Assembly: GCA_002422125.1 (NCBI GenBank)
Contig: DITF01000212.1
Location: 1-14,701, forward strand
Length of the DNA stretch: 14,701 nucleotides
From: a bacterium UBP17_UBA6191
Lineage (GTDB): Bacteria; Muiribacteriota; UBA6191
Direction: 5' to 3'
Numbering within the stretch: the first letter of the stretch is position 1; the number at the start of each line of letters is the position of its first letter. Positions 1-7,401 of the stretch are shown here, piece by piece. Both the position numbers and the translations under genes were made by a program. Under the pieces are notes generated by a model. The model saw nothing but the letters and a program-made list of their open reading frames with translations. It ran no database searches and was not told the origin of the DNA.

Positions 1-3000
1 TTGTATCCCATCATTTCAGCCCGGGAAGAATCGAGAAACACCCCCATTGAGGATAAAATCTGTTTTTGCTTTGCGGATCCTCGTAAGGGCTCACCAAGGA
101 TTTTTCGCCCCACCATTCCCGCCATTTTTGCATAGGACTCCAGGATACCAACTCCCTGGTGCTGCAGTTCCGAGGCAAACACAGGTAAATCTGTCATGGA
201 TGAGATAAGTACCCTGCCAAGCATGGTCATATTGGCATGAGTCCTTAGATACGCCCCGGCCTTGGCCAAAGTGCCATTAGCTGGAATGTTGGCTCGTCCA
301 TCCAGAATCATGAGGGTGTCATCAAAGCGTTTCAGATTGTTTTGCAGCCTTCTGGAAAAATCTGTGCCCAGCGAAAAACGGCGAACTGCTCTCATGATTA
401 AATCAAAGTTGGCTTCAGGATTGGTGCCAAGAACATCCATCAATCCGATTCTTCTACCGCTTCTGTCCAAATCCTTAACAATTGTGTTAAACAGCTTGTC
501 CTGGCCAAACTTCTGGTTGTATTCAAGCCATGCGTCCGAATCCTTAAAATGGAGTTCTCTGTGTGATGATGCTTTGCGGCCAAGATTGACACCTCTTGAA
601 AGCCCAGGATCCTGAGACAGATCAATTAAGGGGATGTGCTGACCATTGGCCAACTGGGTGTATACCTCAACAAGTGCCTTACGAATGACAAAATCCGGAT
701 TTTCTGTACCTGGTGGCAGATTGAATGTTCTTTCGATGTCCAGCCTAGGAATCATCCAGTTTACCCAGTCATCGGACGAAACATTGCGTATTCTGAGCAT
801 GTCATGAGACTGCCTGGCAATGTAGCCCTTGAGTTCTTTAATCCATGATCCGGAGCGATTTGATTCCAATCTGCTGATGTTTTGCCACTTGCGGTAGATT
901 TTGGCCAGGCGCATTGCATCATCCGGAATTTGCGGAAGAACAACATTTGGATCACGGCTTAACTCATCTAAAGCTTTGGCCACATCTCGATCCAGATTCC
1001 CTTTAATAGCTGAATCCAAAAGTCCATCATTTTGCAAATCTGCCCGTAACCCTGCCATAAACCGTCCAGATTTGGCCGCCTGCATGGATTGGGTAGACAA
1101 TCTGCCGGCAAAATTATCCTGATAGGACCCGGTCAGGATTCCCCAGACACCATCAACCAAGTCATTGCTTTTGAGAACTCGCTCAAGTGCCTGAGCCCGT
1201 CTTGTCAAATTGATGACTGATTCCCTCTTGGCCAAGAGTGCTTTTTCCGTGTAGGACTGGGCAACTCTTTGGGCTGCCTGTTTTGCTAAATCAGATTCGG
1301 GAAGCCCTCGCATGCGGGTTGAATACTGTTTTATGATGCGGATTTCCTGCATGACCTCATCGAGAATTCCATTTAAATCTGCATCGGTCAGGTTTTCTTT
1401 ACTGACCAACTTCATTTTAGCCAGAATTTCATTGATGGGTTTATCTATGTTTGCACCGGCTGCTAATGCTGCCTGGTTTCTGAATTGCCCCTCAGTCAGT
1501 ATTTTTTCAAACTGACTTAGCTCCTGTTCAATGTTTAGCTCTTTGAACACGGCAGGGGTTCGTTTGCGTTCCTGAGCAGCTTCAATGTCTTCTCTGTTCT
1601 TTCTGGCCTTGATTTCCTCCCGTGTCATACGGGAGTATCTGGATATGTTCTCTTCTGCAGATATTGGCATGTCATTTCTGGCCAAGCGTTTAATCCCTGA
1701 ATGAGCCAGATAGCGAAAGTCTCCTTCTTTGAGGTTTAAATCGAGTCCTAGTGTTTTAAATGCCCAGGTCCTCACAGAGGCAATCATTTTATCCACAAAT
1801 CCAGCCAAACCCCTGCGTTCAATGGACATTTCAAGGTAATAGCCCAAGGTTTCTTCCGGAATTAAATTTGCCGGTGTGTCTTTGGGTACTCTGGCTCTGG
1901 CCTGAGCAAAATCGGGATCATCCATGCGCTGCCGAACCTGTTCCAGTACACGAGACCAGTTTTTTTCACCAAGCATGTTTTTAATGCCAATATGGGCTCC
2001 AAGCTCGTGCAAAACTAAAGGCTTGGCTGTACCTGGCTGCATATTCTCCAACACCAGATAGGCTGTACCTGATTTGTCTACAACGCCAATGGTTCCTTCT
2101 GGATGTGATCCGGGCAAATCTGCTTCAGTCTCAACCAGGCGAATCTGGCCAGACTCCAGCAGTCTTTTCCCATCATGGCCAAATGCGTCGGTAATTTCGC
2201 GCCTGGCCATCTCTGAGGTGGTTGCCTCAAATTTAGCGGCGGCTTCACTTTGTTCCAGATTTTTGAGGACTGCATTTAGCTCTTCTTCTCTGGCTGTAAT
2301 GTCTGATTCAATTTCAATTTGGGTTTCTGCCTTGGGCTCGGCATTTAAGGATTCGAGCTGGAGTCTGTTTTTCTCCAGCTCATCCAATAGATTTTGATTT
2401 CTGGCCAGTTTTTGGGCCAGTTCTTCAACGGTAATTTTGCCTGCGTCATATTCGGCAATGGCATCAATGGCCACAGCCTTACCCTCAGCGATTTGCTGGG
2501 CTGCAATCTGAAGGGATGCGTCCCTTGCCTGGGGGCTTAGTTTTTCAATTTGGCCTGACGGTTCTTCTCGGCCATCTCCTGGCCGAACAGGTGTAGTGAG
2601 TATCCCGTCAGTTTCCCCCTGATTTTGAGGCTCAGCCTTTGCATCTGATCCTGTTCCTGATCGCTCAGACTCTCCCAGACTGCCCCGATTTCCTCCGGAT
2701 TCATCTCTTCCAGTTGCTGAGTTGTATATTTGCCTAGAAATTTCTCCATTACGATACCTCCTGTCCAATTCAACTTGGATATCGTTCTTAATTTTATTAT
2801 AATCGATATCTCCCAACTCGTCTAACTCGTGAAATTCCAGCCAAACTTTTGGATCATCTTTGTATTTGATATAGATTTCTTTGAAGGTTTCCAGGCTTTT
2901 TTGGTGGGTTTCCATGTGTGCGTCTATTGTAACTATTCTGCCTCCAGCTTTAGCCCTTGGTAAAACACCATTCAGGTAGGCTTCCATCGGATCACGAAAA

Positions 3001-4157
3001 ATATAGGCAAGTCTGGCATTGCGACCGGATTTTTTTATCTGTTCAATAGTGCTTATGGCCTTGGTTGTGTTGGAAAGGGTTGTATCCAGTATGATTTCTG
3101 ATCGCCTAGACTTGCCGCCTTTAGCGGTATCAATAAACTGTGATTTCCCTGCCCCACTGCCACCAGCGGTAATCAGGACATCAGGAATATCTCCTTCCAA
3201 TACGGGATCATTCAAAAGCCTCTTGAGGGCACCTCTGCTGATTTCTGAAGATGTTTCATGCACGGCAGATGAATACCTTGTCCGTGATTCAAGCGATTCC
3301 CTGTAGTCCGGGGATAATTCCCTGGCCAGGTCTGTATCGATTCGTTTACCAAAGAGTTCCAGATAGCGATTTACAGCCCCATCCATGTCGTTCTGGTACT
3401 GTTTAGAGAATCTTTCTGTGACTTCCATTGGGGTTAAATCCATACCGACAAAGCTGGCTGGCAGAGCATTACCATATCGGTTTGCATAGCTAAAGACTGC
3501 CTCCCTTATTCCCTGGCCTCCACCCTGAACCATGCCCCCCAGGATGCCGCCAAAGGCTACCGAAACAAAAGAATCAAAGGCCGTGTAATCATCCCCCAGT
3601 TCTTGCCTGGCCAAGTAGTTAAATGGCTCAATGATTAAATTACCAAAAGCCCCTTCAGCAGCCCCCATGCCAACACCAAGGCCAACGCGACCGGCAACGG
3701 AACGGGAAGCCCCCATTGCTGTTCGTAAAGAGGTGGAAACATAGGGTACCGGGGTGAAGGAAAGTGCCAGATTAACCGGATCCAGTAAGCTTCCGGCCAA
3801 TGCCCCACCAAAGCCAAAGACCTTGCCAAATAAGCCTGCATTCTCCTGAGTGGCGGCATACCTCTGTAAATTTTGTTGCCTCTCAATCATGGAATCCAGA
3901 GATTTTTTGCGGATGCCTTCTTTTGGGATACGAAGAGAGAAGCCTTTTTGACGGGAAATGTTTTCTGCATCCTCAAATTTAAGCAGGGGGGAATCATCAA
4001 TTGATTTTTCCGTCAAATCATAGATAGTGCTTAGTGGATTGGTCAAAAGTGCCTCAGAAAAACCGCTGGAAAAGGCACTAAAGTTACCCGTTGGCAGTTG
4101 TGAAAAATCTATTTCTGACTCGGATACGGTAACAGGATCTTTTAAAAAATATGACAT
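1..4157 (-). CDS. Giant polyvalent internal virion (ejection) protein, 3' end outside window
   Basis: Seen: an open frame of 1385 codons runs from ATG at 4157 off the left edge. AGGAG lies 5 nt upstream, and the start is 7 nt after the stop of the preceding ejection gene. Residues 111-140, 154-176 and 195-212 are hydrophobic and Gly/Ala-rich (GSLLDPVNLALSF). Residues about 310-465 form a P-loop domain: Walker A GGSGAGKS at 332-339, ILDTT at 356-360, FRDP at 387-390, and a GGR...H...H segment at 405-418. Residues 470-545 are a Gly/Ser/Glu/Arg linker and 546-660 are helical and charged. H717-E-L-G-A-H722 with E768-E769 downstream looks zincin-like. The remainder is helix-rich. Known: last, very large ejection proteins (T7 gp16 position) and 'polyvalent' phage proteins carry zeta-toxin-like and metallopeptidase-like domains. 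Inferred: it is packed in the head and injected to form a DNA conduit and deliver enzymes. The role of each domain is unproven. No transglycosylase motif was recognised. Confidence 0.87.
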   Translation of the reverse strand, partial: MSYFLKDPVTVSESEIDFSQLPTGNFSAFSSGFSEALLTNPLSTIYDLTEKSIDDSPLLKFEDAENISRQKGFSLRIPKEGIRKKSLDSMIERQQNLQRYAATQENAGLFGKVFGFGGALAGSLLDPVNLALSFTPVPYVSTSLRTAMGASRSVAGRVGLGVGMGAAEGAFGNLIIEPFNYLARQELGDDYTAFDSFVSVAFGGILGGMVQGGGQGIREAVFSYANRYGNALPASFVGMDLTPMEVTERFSKQYQNDMDGAVNRYLELFGKRIDTDLARELSPDYRESLESRTRYSSAVHETSSEISRGALKRLLNDPVLEGDIPDVLITAGGSGAGKSQFIDTAKGGKSRRSEIILDTTLSNTTKAISTIEQIKKSGRNARLAYIFRDPMEAYLNGVLPRAKAGGRIVTIDAHMETHQKSLETFKEIYIKYKDDPKVWLEFHELDELGDIDYNKIKNDIQVELDRRYRNGEISRQIYNSATGRDESGGNRGSLGESERSGTGSDAKAEPQNQGETDGILTTPVRPGDGREEPSGQIEKLSPQARDASLQIAAQQIAEGKAVAIDAIAEYDAGKITVEELAQKLARNQNLLDELEKNRLQLESLNAEPKAETQIEIESDITAREEELNAVLKNLEQSEAAAKFEATTSEMARREITDAFGHDGKRLLESGQIRLVETEADLPGSHPEGTIGVVDKSGTAYLVLENMQPGTAKPLVLHELGAHIGIKNMLGEKNWSRVLEQVRQRMDDPDFAQARARVPKDTPANLIPEETLGYYLEMSIERRGLAGFVDKMIASVRTWAFKTLGLDLNLKEGDFRYLAHSGIKRLARNDMPISAEENISRYSRMTREEIKARKNREDIEAAQERKRTPAVFKELNIEQELSQFEKILTEGQFRNQAALAAGANIDKPINEILAKMKLVSKENLTDADLNGILDEVMQEIRIIKQYSTRMRGLPESDLAKQAAQRVAQSYTEKALLAKRESVINLTRRAQALERVLKSNDLVDGVWGILTGSYQDNFAGRLSTQSMQAAKSGRFMAGLRADLQNDGLLDSAIKGNLDRDVAKALDELSRDPNVVLPQIPDDAMRLAKIYRKWQNISRLESNRSGSWIKELKGYIARQSHDMLRIRNVSSDDWVNWMIPRLDIERTFNLPPGTENPDFVIRKALVEVYTQLANGQHIPLIDLSQDPGLSRGVNLGRKASSHRELHFKDSDAWLEYNQKFGQDKLFNTIVKDLDRSGRRIGLMDVLGTNPEANFDLIMRAVRRFSLGTDFSRRLQNNLKRFDDTLMILDGRANIPANGTLAKAGAYLRTHANMTMLGRVLISSMTDLPVFASELQHQGVGILESYAKMAGMVGRKILGEPLRGSAKQKQILSSMGVFLDSSRAEMMGY
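2537..2749 (-). CDS. Nested 70-aa ORF inside the giant gene (candidate overprinted gene)
   Basis: Seen: a 70-codon frame starts at ATG 2749 and ends at TAA 2537, entirely inside the giant gene and in its +1 frame. AGGAGG sits 7 nt before the ATG, the best ribosome-binding site in the window. The product begins MEKFLGKYTTQQLEEMNPEE, is charged and probably helical, has a short hydrophobic patch (YSLHLF) and a basic C-terminus (KNRQAKLKN). Its codons look ordinary (CTG, GAA, CAG, ATC). The overlapped giant frame instead uses runs of GGA, AGG, CGA, CGG and TCA and encodes a disordered-looking linker. A TTG start at 2773 would add 8 residues but has no comparable site. No family was recognised. 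It begins 14 nt after the zeta-like domain ends, so a partner or antitoxin role is imaginable but is speculation. Otherwise it is a chance ORF with a chance ribosome-binding site. Confidence 0.55.
   Translation of the reverse strand: MEKFLGKYTTQQLEEMNPEEIGAVWESLSDQEQDQMQRLSLKIRGKLTGYSLHLFGQEMAEKNRQAKLKN
2757..2762 (-). promoter_or_regulatory. Strong Shine-Dalgarno for the nested ORF
   Basis: On the minus strand AGGAGG lies 7 nt upstream of ATG 2749, ideal spacing. It falls inside the giant coding frame, where it encodes part of an Arg-Arg-Tyr run. This site is the main reason to prefer ATG 2749 over the upstream TTG. Confidence 0.6.
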
Positions 4158-4164
4158 AAATCTC

Positions 4165-6372
4165 CTATCGAAAACTTCCGAATTTCTCTGCTCCACGGGG
4201 AAGTTCCAAATTCAAATTTTTCTGCAATGGAATTTCTGATTGAGGTTGGCTCAGACCACCCCTGAGGTTTTGAAGAATTGAATAAGGCTCAATCTTTCTC
4301 AGCTCCTGCCAGGTAAAAAAGATTCTCTTTTCTCCAGAGGTCTTCACTGGTACCAAAGTGTTGTCCCTTGCAGTGTAATAAAGTGCCAGGCCTGTTTCCT
4401 CTGGGTCTGGCAGCCAGACTGCTGAATTCTGGATGTGAGCCTTGATTTCCTTCTGTCTTACCTTTTCATTGGGGTAAAAGCGCAAATGATCCTGTGGGAT
4501 CAGAATATCCAGATTAGGCAGCTCTCTTTTCAAATAGGCTGTTGCCCCTGTAAAGACATCTTCTGGCCTTTCTACCTTAGGAATACGGGTTCTGTTTTTA
4601 TCCAAAAAGGCGTACCGCTCATTCACAATTTGATCAACGGCTTTTTTTGCAGCATCCGTAGAATTGCTGCCTTGTCTTGTATACACCAGTGCCAACTTAT
4701 GGGCAGATTCAAAGATTTTCTTAAATGTGTCCTCGCCATTGGCATTGTGCGACATCGATGTCAACATAGGCCGCAAATTTTCCCTGATGCGATGAGGAAT
4801 GCCGGTTGATTCCGAAACATCCACAGCTGGAAGACCTTTTTCCAAATCAGATATTTTTGTGCCAGCTGCTCTGGCCAGGATGTTTTGGGCATTGGGATCA
4901 GAAATGTTTGCAATGACCATAGCTGAATCCGGAAGTTTATTGTCTCTGCTTAACTGTTCAAAAACAGTTGGCCAATATTTTCCCCACTGCTGGGATAGCC
5001 CTTGAATAACGGTTTTGGGATTCTCCTGATCGCTTGGTGGCGTTTGAAACCTCTGGGCAATCTGATTGGCCATATCTGCCGTTAAAAGGTTGGGGTTCAT
5101 TACACCCTGTCGCCTTTGCTCTGAGGATTGAAGCATTGCATATTCGGCTACATTTTCAGGTGTTGGATTCTCAAGCATTTTACTGTAGGCAATCTGAGCC
5201 TCTGGCCACTCTCGCAGAACAAAACCCGCCGGGTCTGTTTGTATCTCCTGGCGAATCTGCTGAGATGCCTGAACAATCTCCCTGAAGCGAGCTGAGCGCC
5301 CCCGAAAGTCCTCTCCTTCTCTTGGGGATTCTTTGGCAAGAATATCCTGCCTCTCTGACTCAGACAAATTTCTCATAGATTGAATGGTCTCTCCAACTCG
5401 CCTAGATTCCTGCAGTGAATCATAACGGGTTTTAGCCTCTTCCTTTGGATACACAAGCTCCAGATCCTGAAGAGATGGCACTCCAGCAGCTCGACCAAGA
5501 CTCATATACTGGGCATGAGCATTGGCCTCATTTTCCCGAATCATCTGAAGATTAAGCGATGTGCCTCGTTTAATTTCAGCTTCTGCCTGATTGCGGTACT
5601 GGTCAATCTGACGGACATCCAGGGCTTTAAAATACTCTGGAGCTTTTTTCAAGTCACGGGCATAATCCAAAATTGACTGAGGATTGGCTTCCAATTGCGC
5701 CCTTGTGGCGGCATCTGCCATGGCCAATCTAGTCCTAACCTTTAAATCAGCCTTTACATTAGCCGGTAAATCCATTGCCGTAAGGACTTCTTCCATCTCT
5801 TTGATTCCCGGATCATAATAACTGGGGTTGCTATACGCCATTTGGGCACGCTTATGTGCTGATTCAGTAAACTGCCTGGTTCTGAATTCCACTCCCCGGA
5901 CAGATTCAAACTTAAGCGCATCTTCTGCTGTTGAAATTTTTAATGCGTTTAAACGAGATTTCAGGTATTCCAATGCCTCCGGATCTTTTTCCTGACTCAA
6001 AATACCGGATGAAAACTCATCAAAATTACGCAGAGTCAAATCAAGGAAATTTTCCCCAGAGTCCTGAGCTTGAGACTTCAAAACATTCAGGTTTTTACCC
6101 CATTCTATCTGGGCATCGGTTAAGACTGATAAGGATCGTGCTTTGGCATTTTCTGACTGCTGTCTTTTGGCCGCCTTCTGTATTTCTATCTCCTGTCTCT
6201 GCATGGAGTTAGAAAGTTGTGCTAGTCCACCTGCAAAATTTCCAATTGATTCAGCACTGGCCTGGCTTCTTTGGGCTACAGAATAGTTTGTTGTTTCCTG
6301 AGCTGGAGATGACCTAGGGTTTTGGATTGATGAAGTAGATATCTGGCGATTATAGACTGGTATTGTTGGCAT
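4165..6372 (-). CDS. Large internal virion / ejection protein (gp15-position)
   Basis: Seen: 735 residues beginning MPTIPVYNRQ, with a Ser/Gln-rich N-terminus (about 10-60) followed by almost continuous charged, helical sequence. Several stretches (about 40-110 and 195-330) look coiled-coil-like. No signal peptide, transmembrane segment, catalytic motif or cysteine cluster is apparent. The start overlaps the end of the gp14-like gene by 23 nt, with only a weak AGAG upstream, which suggests coupled translation. Known: in T7-like and epsilon15-like podoviruses two or three large helical proteins after the tail genes are packed inside the head and ejected with the DNA. The MPxIPxY-type N-terminus is common among such proteins (memory). 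Inferred: an internal virion protein that assembles with the gp14-like and giant proteins into a periplasm-spanning conduit. The assignment rests on position, length and composition, not on a motif. Confidence 0.72.
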   Translation of the reverse strand: MPTIPVYNRQISTSSIQNPRSSPAQETTNYSVAQRSQASAESIGNFAGGLAQLSNSMQRQEIEIQKAAKRQQSENAKARSLSVLTDAQIEWGKNLNVLKSQAQDSGENFLDLTLRNFDEFSSGILSQEKDPEALEYLKSRLNALKISTAEDALKFESVRGVEFRTRQFTESAHKRAQMAYSNPSYYDPGIKEMEEVLTAMDLPANVKADLKVRTRLAMADAATRAQLEANPQSILDYARDLKKAPEYFKALDVRQIDQYRNQAEAEIKRGTSLNLQMIRENEANAHAQYMSLGRAAGVPSLQDLELVYPKEEAKTRYDSLQESRRVGETIQSMRNLSESERQDILAKESPREGEDFRGRSARFREIVQASQQIRQEIQTDPAGFVLREWPEAQIAYSKMLENPTPENVAEYAMLQSSEQRRQGVMNPNLLTADMANQIAQRFQTPPSDQENPKTVIQGLSQQWGKYWPTVFEQLSRDNKLPDSAMVIANISDPNAQNILARAAGTKISDLEKGLPAVDVSESTGIPHRIRENLRPMLTSMSHNANGEDTFKKIFESAHKLALVYTRQGSNSTDAAKKAVDQIVNERYAFLDKNRTRIPKVERPEDVFTGATAYLKRELPNLDILIPQDHLRFYPNEKVRQKEIKAHIQNSAVWLPDPEETGLALYYTARDNTLVPVKTSGEKRIFFTWQELRKIEPYSILQNLRGGLSQPQSEIPLQKNLNLELPRGAEKFGSFR

Positions 6373-6973
6373 GATTTCTCTGATTCATCCTGTAATTCAG
6401 GATTTGACTTGTTCCCGTAAGAAGACCTGTTACAGCCCCAAGATTTCCAGCCCTTCTTGCGTCACTGGCATTCTTCTGCAAAATTGATGTATTCATAAAT
6501 CCAAGTCTTCTTGTTGTAGCTGCATTTTGCTTCGCCATCTCAGCCTGTTCCCTATATTGGGATGACTCAAATAAAAGGCCATAAGCCTGCTTGGACCCCG
6601 CATAACGAATTAACAAGTTATCTGTCTCTGCATCAATTGCAGACTGCAACATGACATTGTCAGCGGTCGGACTTGAAAGAATGCCTGATTCAGCTAATGC
6701 GGCCCGCTGAGCACTTAAAAGCTGTCTGGCGGATCGCCTCTGTAAAGTAGCTTCCAAATTGGCCCGATTGATAGCATCATCAGCATCTTGTTCAGCAAAC
6801 AATGCATTTAACAAATCTGATTCCGCCTTGGCCTCAAGATTCCTGGCCTCCGCCTCACTCCGGGCAGATTCAGCCTGAGCCTGGGCCATCTGATTTGCAC
6901 TGGCAACTTTTCCGCTCTGATACGATGAATACGCACTTCCAACCGTACCCGCAACCAATAAAGGTAAAGCCAT
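6350..6973 (-). CDS. Internal virion protein, gp14-like
   Basis: Seen: 207 residues. The N-terminus MALPLLVAGTVGSAYSSYQS is hydrophobic, followed by a long Ala/Gln/Glu-rich helical region (about 25-100), a middle part with ESGILSSPTADNVM, and a Gly/Leu segment near the C-terminus (GNLGAVTGLLTGTSQIL, about 176-192). The start forms a TAATG overlap with the stop of the GNAT-like gene upstream. Known: T7 gp14-type internal virion proteins are about 200 residues, Ala-rich and helical, with a hydrophobic N-terminus, and insert into the outer membrane during infection. Inferred: the smallest of three ejection proteins here. The order GNAT/gp13-like, this gene, two large helical proteins agrees with the T7 order gp13-gp14-gp15-gp16. 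No catalytic residue is seen. Confidence 0.72.
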   Translation of the reverse strand: MALPLLVAGTVGSAYSSYQSGKVASANQMAQAQAESARSEAEARNLEAKAESDLLNALFAEQDADDAINRANLEATLQRRSARQLLSAQRAALAESGILSSPTADNVMLQSAIDAETDNLLIRYAGSKQAYGLLFESSQYREQAEMAKQNAATTRRLGFMNTSILQKNASDARRAGNLGAVTGLLTGTSQILNYRMNQRNHANNTSL

Positions 6974-7401
6974 TATTCACCAATCCTTACATAAAGTTCC
7001 GCATCGGATCCATTCGGGTAGTAACTTTTTAAGGTTGCCTCGTGCTGAAATCCAAGAATTTTTAACCACCGTTCCCCTTGTGAAAAACCGCTCAAACAAT
7101 AGGATTCAAGCCTTTTGACAAAAGAAAGCTCCAAGGTATTTCTGGCAATTTTTGTAAGCATCAGCATCTGTTTTTCGCTCCCCTTAGCCAGAACTGACCA
7201 GACTTCCGAGCGTCCTGGCCAGATATTGACAACACCACCAATCAGCAAAATCCGGCCATGATGCAAAACACTGATGGCACCACCGGCATCAGAAAAACGA
7301 TGGCCATCCTCCAGACTCAGGCTGCAATCAGGCTGACCAAAATGGGATGGCTCTATTCTTAAAACATCCAAAGGGTGAAAGGGGCGAACCACAATACTCA
7401 T
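6973..7401 (-). CDS. GNAT-like / gp13-type virion-associated protein
   Basis: Seen: 142 residues from ATG 7401, which overlaps the tail-hub stop as ATGA; GGAGG lies 10 nt upstream. An in-frame ATG at 7419 would add 6 residues. A strand segment (GRILLIGGVVNIWPGRSEVWSVL, about 49-71) is followed by a helix and by GFQHEATLKSYYPNGSDAE near the C-terminus. This is the shape of a GNAT acetyltransferase fold: central strand, helix, then a 'GF...G.l..Y...g.D...Y' tail. The usual Q/RxxGxG/A acetyl-CoA loop is not clear; the equivalent stretch reads VLAKGSEKQML. Known: podoviruses often carry such a protein at the T7 gp13 position, annotated as internal virion protein A or GNAT. Inferred: GNAT-like fold, possibly without activity. 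Whether it is a morphogenesis factor or an enzyme cannot be settled here. Confidence 0.65.
   Translation of the reverse strand: MSIVVRPFHPLDVLRIEPSHFGQPDCSLSLEDGHRFSDAGGAISVLHHGRILLIGGVVNIWPGRSEVWSVLAKGSEKQMLMLTKIARNTLELSFVKRLESYCLSGFSQGERWLKILGFQHEATLKSYYPNGSDAELYVRIGE

Noticed and set aside
262..615. Plus-strand ORFs throughout the window (for example here and near 2074, 3019, 4435, 13296).
   Set aside because: All are antisense to strong minus-strand genes, lack Shine-Dalgarno sequences and have Ser/Leu/Cys-rich shadow composition.
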